64,000 nucleotides of DNA from Pseudovibrio ascidiaceicola (lineage in GTDB: Bacteria > Pseudomonadota > Alphaproteobacteria > Rhizobiales > Stappiaceae). The notes under the pieces are model-generated. The model had not been told where the DNA came from. It searched no databases and was given only the letters and a program-made list of their open reading frames with translations. Position 1 is the first letter of the stretch. Every line of letters starts with the position of its first letter. Shown piece after piece: positions 55,956-64,000 of the stretch. The stretch covers positions 124,001-188,000 of the forward strand of contig NZ_FOSK01000004.1 of NCBI RefSeq assembly GCF_900114245.1, given 5' to 3'. The translations under genes and the position numbers were made by a program.

Positions 55956-56002
55956 GTACCGGTTTCATCCATCCTTGCCCTCTCGCCGCAATGGAGGATG
56001 AC

Positions 56003-56983
56003 TTGAAACATCTGTTAATTGCTGCGGGACTACTCACTGCAACATCAGCGATGGCTGCTGAGAAGCCTCAACTGACAATTTACACCTATGACAGCTTTGT
56101 TTCTGACTGGGGCCCAGGCCCAAGAGTGGAAGAAGCGTTTGAAGCTGTATGTGAGTGTGACCTGAAACTTATTGGCGTCGAAGACGGCGCAGCACTGCTT
56201 TCCCGCATTCGCCTTGAGGGTCAAAACTCAGATGCCGATGTGGTACTGGGCTTAGATACCAATCTCGTTGAGACTGCCAAGAAAACTGGCCTGTTTGCAC
56301 CGCACGCTGTTGAGGCCCAATACACGCTGCCAGTGGAATGGGCTGATGAAACCTTTGTGCCGTACGACTGGGGCTACTTTGCCTTCGTACACAAGAATGG
56401 CGAAACCGTACCAACCAACTTCCGCGAGCTTGCAAAGAGTGATACCAAGATCCTTATTCAGGACCCACGCTCCTCAACGCCAGGCCTTGGCCTGCTGCTA
56501 TGGGTGAAAGCGGCTTACGGAGATGAAGCTGCCGATGTCTGGGCGGACCTTTCCGACAACATCGTGACCGTTACAAAAGGCTGGTCCGAAGCTTATGGTC
56601 TTTTCCTTGATGGGGAAGCGGACATGGTGCTCAGCTACACCACGTCACCGGCATATCACCTGATTGCTGAAGAAGATAACAGTAAGACCACTGCCGCGTT
56701 TGAAGAAGGCCATTACATGCAGGTTGAAGTGGCGGCAAAGCTTGCCGGAACTGATCAGCCTGAGCTGGCAGACAAATTCCTGAACTTCATGGTTTCAGAC
56801 GCTTTCCAGACAATCATTCCAACGACCAACTGGATGTATCCTGCTGTGACACCAGAAGGTGGTTTGCCTGCTGGCTTTGACACATTAAAGGTGCCTGAGA
56901 AAGCTTTGTTCTTTAAACCTGAAGAAGCTGCTGCTGCAAGAAATGAGGCTCTGCCGGAATGGCTAGAAGCGCTCAGCCAGTAA
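56003..56983 (+). CDS. thiB: Thiamine ABC transporter substrate-binding protein ThiB
   Basis: Periplasmic thiamine/TPP-binding protein, 326 residues. Signal peptide KHLLIAAGLLTATSAMA, then EKPQLTIYTYDSFVSDWGPGP, the ThiB opening. Later YDWGYFAFVHKNG and the ligand-site Trp/Tyr residues in GWSEAYGLF and YTTSPAYH are family features. The start is TTG 56003, five bases after ATGGAGGATGAC's GGAGG; an in-frame longer reading would run through the riboswitch. First gene of thiBPQ; its end overlaps thiP by 25 bases. Confidence 0.9.
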   Translation: MKHLLIAAGLLTATSAMAAEKPQLTIYTYDSFVSDWGPGPRVEEAFEAVCECDLKLIGVEDGAALLSRIRLEGQNSDADVVLGLDTNLVETAKKTGLFAPHAVEAQYTLPVEWADETFVPYDWGYFAFVHKNGETVPTNFRELAKSDTKILIQDPRSSTPGLGLLLWVKAAYGDEAADVWADLSDNIVTVTKGWSEAYGLFLDGEADMVLSYTTSPAYHLIAEEDNSKTTAAFEEGHYMQVEVAAKLAGTDQPELADKFLNFMVSDAFQTIIPTTNWMYPAVTPEGGLPAGFDTLKVPEKALFFKPEEAAAARNEALPEWLEALSQ

Positions 56984-58506
56984 GTTCGCTTCCCGGTGTT
57001 GCCGCGGCATTTCTTGTCGCGGCACTTATACTTGGCACGCTGGCTGCAGTCGCATTGCGTGCAGAAGCGGGCCATGGCTTTTCCTCTTCCGACTGGGCTG
57101 CTCTCAAGTTTACGCTCACTCAAGCTGTGCTTTCTGCCGTGATCAGTGTGGCACTGGCTGTGCCCGTTGCACGGGCCTTGGCACGACGTCGGTTTCCAGG
57201 TCGCAGTTTGCTCATAGCATTGCTTGGTGCTCCCTTCATTCTCCCAGTTATCGTTGCCATTCTTGGGCTACTGCAAGTGTTTGGCCGTGCAGGCTGGATA
57301 TCTGATGTGCTTGTCTATTTCGGCGCTTCGCCTATCCGCATCTATGGCCTCCACGGTGTTGTGTTGGCCCATGTTTTCTTCAACCTTCCGCTTGCAACTC
57401 GATTGATTTTGCAAGGGTGGCAAGAAGTCCCTTCAGAGCGTTTTCGCCTTGCTGCACAGCTGGGATGTGATGGAAAAGCTCTGTTTCGACTGATCGAACT
57501 GCCCATGCTCGCGCGCATTTTACCCGGTGCACTGGCTGTGATCTTTGCTATCTGCCTGACAAGCTTTGCTGTTGCTCTGACACTTGGTGGTGGGCCACGG
57601 GCCACAACCATTGAGCTGGCGATCTATCAGGCATTTACATATGACTTTGATCTTGGGCGGGCCGCGCTGCTTTCTGCATTGCAACTCACGCTCACTGCTG
57701 CAGCAGCCTTTGCAGCCCTAAAGCTTTCGCACGGTGAAGGGTTTGGTGCAGGACTGGACCGTGCGATCCAGCGCTGGGATGGAGGTGCGCCTGTTGCAGA
57801 CGCCTTCTGGATTTTGCTTGCAACATTCTTTTTACTTTTGCCGCTCAGTGCCGTTGTTCTTTCAGGCCTTAGCGGTCTGTTTTTGGTGCCCTTTATTGTG
57901 TTGAAGGCGGCGCTTGTTTCCGTTGCTGTCGCTGCGGCCAGCACGGTGATCTTGTTGCTGTTCGCATTGCCTATGGCAGCAGCCGTTGCCGTTCGCCGAC
58001 ATAGCGTGGTTGAGCTTGTCGGAATTTTGGGGTTGGCAGCCTCTCCACTGGTGATCGGAACGGGCTTGTTTATCATCATACGCCCGTGGGCAAACCCGTC
58101 TGACCTTGCTCTTCCCGTGACGGCACTGGTCAACGCGGCGATGGCGTTGCCGTTTGCGCTTCGTATTCTAGTCCCTGCTGCGCGGGATACCGTTTCGCGT
58201 CATGGACGGTTGGCCTTGTCACTGAACATGGAAGGTTGGGTGTTCTTCTCACGCGTCCTCATTCCACGTATGCGACCCCAAATCGGGTTTGCTGCAGGGC
58301 TTGCAGCAGCACTTTCCATGGGAGATCTTGGCGTGATTGCCCTGTTTGCAGATCCGGAAATTGCAACGCTGCCTCTACAGATCTACCGCTTGATGGGGGC
58401 ATACAAGATGCAGGCAGCAGCTGGCGGCGCACTTTTGCTGCTCGTGCTTTCAATGACACTATTCTGGATTTTAGACCGAGGAGGCCGCTGGCATGCTGAA
58501 GCTTAA
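56959..58506 (+). CDS. thiP: Thiamine ABC transporter permease ThiP
   Basis: Inner-membrane permease of 515 residues formed from two fused permease halves, about twelve helices. The two EAA-type loops are visible: ERFRLAAQLGCDGKALFRLIELP in the first half and RHGRLALSLNMEGWVFFSRVLIPRM in the second. Overlaps thiB by 25 and thiQ by 14 bases, so translation of the three genes is tightly coupled. Confidence 0.9.
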   Translation: MARSAQPVSSLPGVAAAFLVAALILGTLAAVALRAEAGHGFSSSDWAALKFTLTQAVLSAVISVALAVPVARALARRRFPGRSLLIALLGAPFILPVIVAILGLLQVFGRAGWISDVLVYFGASPIRIYGLHGVVLAHVFFNLPLATRLILQGWQEVPSERFRLAAQLGCDGKALFRLIELPMLARILPGALAVIFAICLTSFAVALTLGGGPRATTIELAIYQAFTYDFDLGRAALLSALQLTLTAAAAFAALKLSHGEGFGAGLDRAIQRWDGGAPVADAFWILLATFFLLLPLSAVVLSGLSGLFLVPFIVLKAALVSVAVAAASTVILLLFALPMAAAVAVRRHSVVELVGILGLAASPLVIGTGLFIIIRPWANPSDLALPVTALVNAAMALPFALRILVPAARDTVSRHGRLALSLNMEGWVFFSRVLIPRMRPQIGFAAGLAAALSMGDLGVIALFADPEIATLPLQIYRLMGAYKMQAAAGGALLLLVLSMTLFWILDRGGRWHAEA

Positions 58507-59185
58507 CTCTTGTCTCATTGCCAATGGCGCGTTCGAGTTGCATGCCAATTTGTACGTTGAAGCTGGCAGCAGCGTCGCCGTTATTGGTCCTTCTGGCGCG
58601 GGGAAATCAACTCTGCTTGAGGCCATTGCTGGATTCCGCGAGATATCGCAGGGGCAGCTTTTCTGGAAAGAAGGTGAAATCACCAAACAGGTTCCGGGAA
58701 AACGCCCAATCGCCATGTTATTTCAAGATGGCAACCTGTTCCCTCATTTAACAGCCGCACAAAACGTGGCTCTTGGTTTGCGGCCTAACGGAAGGCTCTC
58801 AAAGCCTGAGCAAGAGCAAGTCACAGCTGCTCTTTCACGGGTTGGACTGGCAGCTATGGGAGAGCGTAAGCCAGCTGAGCTATCCGGTGGTCAACAGAGC
58901 CGCGTCGCCCTTGCCCGTGTTCTGGTTCAGCACCGTAATCTGTTATTACTCGACGAGCCCTTCGCCGCCCTCGGCCCTGCTCTTAAGGCTGAGATGCTGG
59001 ATCTTGTCGCGGAACTCATCGCAGAAACTGGCACGACGCTTCTTATGGTCAGCCACGACCCACAAGACGCCCGCCGCATTACCAGTCAAGCAATCCTCGT
59101 CGCCAACGGGTCAGCGCACCCACCGGCTGAGACCGATCAACTCCTCAACAACCCTCCGCCAGCATTGCGGGAGTATTTGGGGTAG
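58493..59185 (+). CDS. thiQ: Thiamine ABC transporter ATPase ThiQ
   Basis: Cytoplasmic ATPase, 230 residues, normal for ThiQ. Walker A is GPSGAGKSTLL, the Q-loop LFQDGNLFPHLTA, the signature ELSGGQQSRVALARVLV, Walker B LLLLDEPFAALGP, and the switch VSHDPQDA. GAGGAGG precedes the ATG. Last gene of the thiBPQ operon; no clear terminator follows in the 208-bp gap. Confidence 0.9.
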   Translation: MLKLNSCLIANGAFELHANLYVEAGSSVAVIGPSGAGKSTLLEAIAGFREISQGQLFWKEGEITKQVPGKRPIAMLFQDGNLFPHLTAAQNVALGLRPNGRLSKPEQEQVTAALSRVGLAAMGERKPAELSGGQQSRVALARVLVQHRNLLLLDEPFAALGPALKAEMLDLVAELIAETGTTLLMVSHDPQDARRITSQAILVANGSAHPPAETDQLLNNPPPALREYLG

Positions 59186-59393
59186 CATCTTCGCTCATGA
59201 GGTCCATTTTAAGTTGGCTGGCACCGTCTACTCAAAAGCGTGATTGGTGTAATTGGCGCATCTCTGATTTTATCTAGCTACTCTCTGATGCGAAAATGTG
59301 AATGCCAGATGGCTTCAGTTGATCTTCATGAGAGCATTTAATTTTCAGACATATCACTAAAGATGTCTATCTACGTGAGGTGGCGTTCAGATC

Positions 59394-60392
59394 ATGGGTT
59401 TACTTCAAGATGGTCGTTGGGTCGATCAATGGTATGACACCTCAAAAGCAGGTGGTCGCTTTTTGCGCAAGGCCTCTCAGTTTCGGAGTTGGATCACTCC
59501 TGAAGGTGCTTCTGGCCCAAGCGGTCAAGGTGGCTTTAAGGCAGAAGCAAACCGCTATCATCTATATGTCTCACTCGCCTGTCCATGGGCGCATAGAGCC
59601 CTGATCTTTCGCAGTATCAAAGGATTAGAGTCTCAAATCTCCCTTTCCGTTGTACATTGGCACATGGCAGAAAATGGCTGGACATTTAAAGAAAGCGACG
59701 GCGTCGAACCAGATTGCATTCATCATTCAGATTTCATGCATCAAGTATATACGGCAGCACAGGCGGATTACTCAGGTCGTGTGACCGTTCCAGTTCTATG
59801 GGACAAGAAGAAAAACACTATAGTCTCTAATGAATCCTCAGAAATCATCAGGATGTTTAACTCAGCTTTTGACAAGATCGGTGCGAAACATGGAGACTAT
59901 TATCCTGAGGCCAGACGATCTGAAATTGATGCACTGAACGAGCGTATCTATCCCACAGTGAACAACGGTGTTTACAAAGCCGGCTTTGTTACCACCCAAG
60001 CTGCCTACGAAGAAGCGGTCCTAACTTTGTTTGACACATTAGACTGGCTTGAGAACCGGCTTGGCGCCCAGCATTATCTGACAGGTAACAAAATTACAGA
60101 GGCTGACTGGCGCTTGTTCACGACGCTTGTCCGATTTGATCCTGTTAATGTCGGACATTTCAAATGTAACTTGCGACGCATAATGGATTACCCAGACTTA
60201 TCGGGTTATGTGCGCGACCTATATCAAGAACCGGGCATCGCAGAGACTGTCAATATGGATCACATCAAAGATCACTATTACACCAGTCATGACACGATAA
60301 ACTCAACACGGATTATCCCTGCTGACCCACAGATCGATTACACCTCTGCCCCACCAACGTGCAGTGTTGAGATGATCCTTGATAACAGCTAA
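59394..60392 (+). CDS. yqjG: Glutathionyl-hydroquinone reductase (YqjG/ECM4 type)
   Basis: Xi-class glutathione transferase, 332 residues, which removes glutathione from glutathionyl-hydroquinones in the cytoplasm. The catalytic Cys is C63 in LACPWAHRALIF; the thioredoxin-like part ends with VPVLWDKKKNTIVSNESSEIIRM, and the helical domain has YLTGNKITEADWRLFTTLVRFDPV, a family hallmark. It ends 14 bp before a convergent AraC gene. Confidence 0.9.
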   Translation: MGLLQDGRWVDQWYDTSKAGGRFLRKASQFRSWITPEGASGPSGQGGFKAEANRYHLYVSLACPWAHRALIFRSIKGLESQISLSVVHWHMAENGWTFKESDGVEPDCIHHSDFMHQVYTAAQADYSGRVTVPVLWDKKKNTIVSNESSEIIRMFNSAFDKIGAKHGDYYPEARRSEIDALNERIYPTVNNGVYKAGFVTTQAAYEEAVLTLFDTLDWLENRLGAQHYLTGNKITEADWRLFTTLVRFDPVNVGHFKCNLRRIMDYPDLSGYVRDLYQEPGIAETVNMDHIKDHYYTSHDTINSTRIIPADPQIDYTSAPPTCSVEMILDNS

Positions 60393-60406
60393 CAGCTCAT
60401 ATGCCC

Positions 60407-61414
60407 TTAAGACTTCGCCTTTCGGAATACTGCAGGGGTGGCGCCGGTCCAGCGTTTGAAGGCGACGGAGAAGGCGGCTTGGTCGGCGAAGTCGAGCAGG
60501 AATGCGACTTGCGCGATGCTGTCAGTTCCCACCAACAAGCGCTTTGCCAGATCACAGCGGGCAGACTCTACCAGTGACTTGAAATTGGTGCCTTCCTCGG
60601 AGAGTTTGCGCGTCAGGGTCCGGCGGGTCATGCAAAGTTCTTTGGCAACTTCATCGCCGCTCGGCAGGCTACCGGGCAAACGGGAACGCACCAGCTTGAT
60701 GACTTTGGCAGACAGCCCGGTTCGGTTTTGCGGCAGCTGGTTCAGTCGTTCCTCTCCATGCTTCAGCAAATGCTCTCGCAAAGCTGTGTCGGAAGTCGCG
60801 ATCTGAAACTCGAACCCACCAGTGGGCAACCTCACACCGTTGATCGATTGAACGCCTGTAACCTCGCAGTCTGCCAACTCAGAAAGACGTGCGCAGTGCT
60901 CTGTGTCCTCACATTCCAACATGACGGACATCTTTCCAAATCCATCACCCGCAATTTGCTCTGTGCGCTTGAGCAAGCCAAATACCAGAAACTCGCGATG
61001 TCTTGGGAATTGATGCGCGCTGAGAATGTCACTGCTCAGGCAAATGGTGGGCTCAGCTTCACTGCCATCCAGATCAAAGCGAAGATCCGGGTCTTCCAAT
61101 GCGTAGTATTTTTGCGCGAAGCGAAACACCTGTCCGATGTTGTCACTGGCCTGAGCCAAATACGCCAGTAGTGTCTTCGCTCCCGGTGATGCGAGGCCAG
61201 CGCGAGCCGCGAAGGTTGGGTCCTCCAAAGCCTCGCAGGCTGTTTCCAGCGCGGCGGCTTCTCGTTGCAGATCTATTCTGGCTGTTGCGTTGCTCAGCTC
61301 GTCCACTGAAACACCGACAGCCTCCAGGATCTTGTCAAAGCCGAGAGCCGCATTTGGCTCCCGCCCATATACTTGCGCTGCATGGCGCAATCGGTAGGCG
61401 CTTATGCGTGTCAT
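60407..61414 (-). CDS. AraC family regulator with arabinose-binding-like (OruR-type) domain
   Basis: Regulator of 335 residues. The N-terminal 200 residues are the DUF/arabinose-binding-like sensor of the OruR/VirS branch (GFDKILEAVGVSVDEL, FRFAQKYYALED, FGLLKRTEQIAG). The C-terminal AraC domain has LCMTRRTLTRKLSEEGTNFKSLV and the second helix-turn-helix SIAQVAFLLDFADQAAFSVAFKRWTG. Divergent from the small membrane/HlyD pair 191 bp away, which it may control. Confidence 0.85.
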   Translation of the reverse strand: MTRISAYRLRHAAQVYGREPNAALGFDKILEAVGVSVDELSNATARIDLQREAAALETACEALEDPTFAARAGLASPGAKTLLAYLAQASDNIGQVFRFAQKYYALEDPDLRFDLDGSEAEPTICLSSDILSAHQFPRHREFLVFGLLKRTEQIAGDGFGKMSVMLECEDTEHCARLSELADCEVTGVQSINGVRLPTGGFEFQIATSDTALREHLLKHGEERLNQLPQNRTGLSAKVIKLVRSRLPGSLPSGDEVAKELCMTRRTLTRKLSEEGTNFKSLVESARCDLAKRLLVGTDSIAQVAFLLDFADQAAFSVAFKRWTGATPAVFRKAKS

Positions 61415-61605
61415 GCTGACTCCACCATTCTTAAAGAAGCCAGTTTTCTGCTTATCTGCAGATTTAGCCTCTCAAATGTCCAGAAATCAAAAACCGATGA
61501 CCAGAACTCTAAAGAACGTCCTTTGCTCATCCGTTAATTTACGAACATCAACAAACGGTGCTGCCTAGGACGGTAGCTTTCTAATCAAAGCAAAGGACAT
61601 CCACC

Positions 61606-61986
61606 GTGAAGTCGATCATCCTTTCAAGCGTCATGGTAATGGGCGCATTCACCACGCAAGCCTCAGCGGCAGGTGGTGAACCAAGCTGGTGGGTTCCACC
61701 AGGACAGTCTGATAGCTACTCCATTGTTAGTCTTGTTGTTTTCTTTCTGGCCTTTCTTTTGGTTGTGCATCTTTATTCCCGTTTTGACCGCTATGCGGAA
61801 CACAAAGCAAAGGGAACACCGCTTCGCACAACAGTGCCCGTGATGCTCACAGTGGCTCTTGCTTACGAGGTTATGCCCGCGCTGTCTCATTTCAGCGTGT
61901 TGCTTCCAGCGGCTCTTATCCTCACAGCCATCGCTCGCGATTTTATGCTGTGGTGGAACCCTAAAATGCAGGAGGCAGGCAAATGA
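61606..61986 (+). CDS. Small membrane protein paired with HlyD
   Basis: A 126-residue protein of no family I can name. A signal-like first helix (IILSSVMVMGAFTTQASA), then helices at about 39-58 (IVSLVVFFLAFLLVVHLYS), 77-90 and 97-113. GTG start behind AAGGA. Its stop overlaps the HlyD start (ATGA), so they are made together. Pairs of a small membrane protein and an HlyD adaptor without a pump are known (AaeX-AaeA, YibI-YibH), and this may be a similar arrangement. Confidence 0.65.
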   Translation: MKSIILSSVMVMGAFTTQASAAGGEPSWWVPPGQSDSYSIVSLVVFFLAFLLVVHLYSRFDRYAEHKAKGTPLRTTVPVMLTVALAYEVMPALSHFSVLLPAALILTAIARDFMLWWNPKMQEAGK

Positions 61987-63197
61987 TTGAGCTTCTTGTA
62001 ACCTCTTTTCCCTTCGTGTTGCGGGTATGGTACCTGCGCTGGAAGGGCATGCCGATCACCCTTTACAACGTGCACTACGCCTTGGTTTTGTGGATATTCA
62101 TGGCTCTCGCCGTCTTCTTTGCGGTGTTCTATTACTACCCGAAGTCGTTCACTGGCATCGTGCCTTTCAAAACGGTTCCTGTTGTTGCCGAAAACGGCGG
62201 AACAGTCACGGAAGTCTTCGTGGAAGGTGGAGATCGCGTCAAAGTAGGCGACCCATTGTTCTCCACTGAAAACGCGATGGAAAAAGCCAAAGTCGAACAC
62301 GCCACCCGCAAGATTGATGAAATCAAGAGCGCCATCAAAACAGCGCACCTTGAAGTGGAAACAGCAGATGCCGCCCTGGATGCAGCCAAGACAGGCTTGA
62401 ATCAGGCAGAGATGACACTGGCAGACCATGAAGAGCTCAAGATGAAAAACTCTGCAGCATTTCAGCGAGCCCGGTTAGAGCGTGCCATCTCTCAACGAGA
62501 CACAAGCGTGGCAGATGTGAAAGCGGCAAAAGCGAAACTGGAAGCAGCTAAAGTTCAGGCTCATTCCACGCTTCCATCCCAGCTGGCCAGTGCGCAAGCC
62601 ACATTGGAACAGGCACAAATCGAGTTGAAGAAAACAAAGGTTTACAGTCTGGTTGATGGTGTCGTTGAGCAAGTAACCTTGCATGTTGGAGCACGAGCTG
62701 CTCAGGCTGCCATGGCTCCGGCAATGGTGATCATCCCGGATCGCACCAAACGTGAAGGTTCCCGAGTGGTCGCAGGTTTCTCTCAGGTTTCTCGCACCGA
62801 ACTTTACGAAGGTATGGCCGCTGAGATCGCTTGTGAAAGTAACTTCAACATCGCGATGTACCACACGGTTCTTCCAGCACGAGTTTCTCGCATCCAGCAG
62901 TCTATCTCCTCAGGCCAGATGGCACCGACAGGTCGGCTGATGGAACCAGGAGAACGCGCCAAACGTGGTCAGGTCGTGGCTCACCTCGATCTGGTCTACC
63001 CGGAACACCAGAAGTACCTGGTTCCTGGCAGTGGATGTGTTGTGCAGACCTATACGACAGACCTGAAAGGTGACATGGCAGGCGGTGTAACAGCCCACAT
63101 AATCTCAGCCCTCGGCGTCATCAAAGCAGTCGGCCTTAGAGTGAAAGCATGGCTTGGCCTTGCAATCGGAATTGGCCTTGCAGGATCCACTCACTAA
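61983..63197 (+). CDS. HlyD family membrane-fusion protein, orphan
   Basis: Periplasmic adaptor, 404 residues, anchored by an N-terminal region with one or two helices (LVLWIFMALAVFFAVFYYY). A biotinyl-lipoyl half (VVAENGGTVTEVFVEGGDRVKVGDPLFS) leads into a long alpha-helical hairpin (about 95-215, Ala/Lys/Glu-rich), then the second lipoyl half (KVYSLVDGVVEQVTLHVG). Such adaptors link an inner-membrane pump to an outer-membrane channel; neither is encoded nearby. Confidence 0.85.
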   Translation: MIELLVTSFPFVLRVWYLRWKGMPITLYNVHYALVLWIFMALAVFFAVFYYYPKSFTGIVPFKTVPVVAENGGTVTEVFVEGGDRVKVGDPLFSTENAMEKAKVEHATRKIDEIKSAIKTAHLEVETADAALDAAKTGLNQAEMTLADHEELKMKNSAAFQRARLERAISQRDTSVADVKAAKAKLEAAKVQAHSTLPSQLASAQATLEQAQIELKKTKVYSLVDGVVEQVTLHVGARAAQAAMAPAMVIIPDRTKREGSRVVAGFSQVSRTELYEGMAAEIACESNFNIAMYHTVLPARVSRIQQSISSGQMAPTGRLMEPGERAKRGQVVAHLDLVYPEHQKYLVPGSGCVVQTYTTDLKGDMAGGVTAHIISALGVIKAVGLRVKAWLGLAIGIGLAGSTH

Positions 63198-63428
63198 GAG
63201 CGCAGTTTCAAAAAGTTTCTCCCGATGACGGAAAGCAAACCGATCAAGAACTCAAGGATCCGGACTGGTTCCACTCGGGAGTACCATCGAAGAGAGCAGC
63301 CCTAACTGGCAATCTGAGCAATCCGTTCTCTTCAAAGCAACCCAGTGGTCAGAGCAGTAAGGACCAACGGCGAGAACCCTGAAAGCCGAAGCAAAGCCTT
63401 ACGACCACCAATAAAAAGAAGAAGAAAA

Positions 63429-63740
63429 ATGTCTATCAAAGCCCTGACAATCGCAGCAGTTGCCCTCTCCGTTGGTTACACAGTGGATTATAACCCAAGA
63501 CCTTCGCAGCCTGGCACCAAGTCCATCTCACCAATCTCCTTCAAGATAGGTGAGGCAAATGCCCAGACAGCAGAACGCAACGCAGCCCGCCGGACCGCAC
63601 GCCGCACATCCCGCCGTGTAAATCGTCGCCACGATATCGCAGGCTGTACCCCATACAACGCTTACTACAACTGCGGTGGCGTCTACTATCAGGCCATCGT
63701 CGAAAACGGCACAACAGTTTACGTGGTTGTAAATCCATAA
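63429..63740 (+). CDS. Small exported Arg-rich protein
   Basis: A 103-residue protein. The N-terminus (MSIKALTIAAVALSVGYTV) looks like a signal or anchor; residues 45-68 are Arg/Ala-rich (ERNAARRTARRTSRRVNRR); the tail CTPYNAYYNCGGVYYQ with two cysteines and ending in TVYVVVNP is a pattern I recall from alphaproteobacterial hypothetical proteins. ATG 63429 follows AGAAGAAG. No function known. Confidence 0.6.
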   Translation: MSIKALTIAAVALSVGYTVDYNPRPSQPGTKSISPISFKIGEANAQTAERNAARRTARRTSRRVNRRHDIAGCTPYNAYYNCGGVYYQAIVENGTTVYVVVNP

Positions 63741-63800
63741 GGGAGATTACCGTCCCTCCCAGATGTCCCACCGTCCTGACATCATGGATGGACAACCACA

Positions 63801-63832
63801 AAAGGCCTCTCATCACGAGAGGCCTTTTTTCT
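63801..63832 (+). terminator. Rho-independent terminator (bidirectional)
   Basis: AAAGGCCTCTC (63801-63811) / GAGAGGCCTTT (63817-63827) with a 5-base loop and T run. It can serve the plus-strand gene before it and the minus-strand LysR gene after it. Confidence 0.9.
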
Positions 63833-63867
63833 GTTTGCGGTTAGTGGTGAGAGTGCAGGATTTCAGA

Positions 63868-64000
63868 TTAAAGCAGCCCCTTGTCCCAATAGGGCTTATC
63901 GCCGCCGATTTCGGTGGAGATGAAATCAATGAAGCTACGGGTTTTGGTGGGGAGGTATTGGCGGTTGGGGTAGACGGCGTACATGTATTGGGTTGGTAAG
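63868..64000 (-). CDS. LysR family regulator, 3' end only
   Basis: Minus-strand frame running off the window, ending at the TAA at 63868-63870. The 44 visible residues include MYAVYPNRQYLPTKTRSFID, then PYWDKGLL at the end; YAVYPNRxYLPxKxRxFID is typical of the C-terminus of LysR effector domains. The rest, including the DNA-binding domain, lies outside the window. Confidence 0.75.
   Translation of the reverse strand, partial: LPTQYMYAVYPNRQYLPTKTRSFIDFISTEIGGDKPYWDKGLL

Noticed and set aside
55877-56002. Longer N-terminus for thiB
   Set aside because: It would translate through the TPP riboswitch and remove the signal peptide from the N-terminus.

Overview
This window looks like the chromosome of a marine alphaproteobacterium, most likely in or near the Stappiaceae (Pseudovibrio-like). 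That is inferred from gene content, moderate GC, a GcvA-type LysR, the siroheme/APS-reductase cluster and the FtrA-rhodanese pair; no marker gene is present to prove it. It is mostly metabolic and transport DNA. I see no rRNA, tRNA, CRISPR array, insertion sequence, phage or origin.

Layout. 1-1.5 kb: succinyl-CoA:3-ketoacid CoA-transferase (scoAB), ending beside a RidA-like gene tail. 1.8-8.2 kb: a putrescine ABC transporter (potFGHI) divergent from a gamma-glutamylputrescine synthetase-like gene. 8.7-14.2 kb: a double-receiver diguanylate cyclase, an SDR/aldehyde dehydrogenase pair and an ABC exporter. 14.4-15.7 kb: a ten-helix membrane protein behind two palindromes. 15.7-20.5 kb: the assimilatory sulfate reduction operon cysG-DUF2849-cysI-cysH-DUF934. 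20.9-27.9 kb: a LysR regulator, small proteins, a Rid protein without the key arginine, an unrecognised 753-residue protein with a duplicated module, a Sel1-like protein behind a Zur-box-like palindrome, and a thiolase. 28.2-32.1 kb: three glycosyltransferases and a VOC protein. 32.3-36.1 kb: a flavoprotein, ftrA/rhodanese, two small membrane proteins and a candidate minus-strand small RNA with anti-Shine-Dalgarno loops. 36.7-42.7 kb: a branched-chain-amino-acid-type ABC operon that carries a BASS-family carrier between the binding protein and the ATPases. 43-49 kb: a cold-shock protein, a TetR regulator, an orphan TRAP binding protein, a NIT-domain chemoreceptor and a second HI0933-type flavoprotein. 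49.3-53.3 kb: a BtsS/BtsR-like two-component system next to a CstA-type transporter. 53.5-59.2 kb: katG, then a TPP riboswitch and thiBPQ. 59.4-64 kb: a glutathionyl-hydroquinone reductase, an AraC regulator, an orphan HlyD adaptor with a small membrane partner, a small Arg-rich exported protein and the 3' end of a LysR gene.

How parts fit. potFGHI would import putrescine and the divergent ligase would start its breakdown. cysG makes siroheme for CysI, and CysH supplies its sulfite. BtsSR would sense a carbon source such as pyruvate and switch on the adjacent CstA transporter through three direct repeats. TPP represses thiBPQ through its riboswitch.

Most worth following up: the candidate sRNA at about 35,978-36,135; the 753-residue duplicated-module protein; the three BtsR-like sites before cstA; the palindromes before the genes starting at 26,261 and 14,463; and the carrier inside the liv operon. 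Start sites were moved from the longest reading frame where a ribosome-binding site or signal peptide argued for it; each change is noted.
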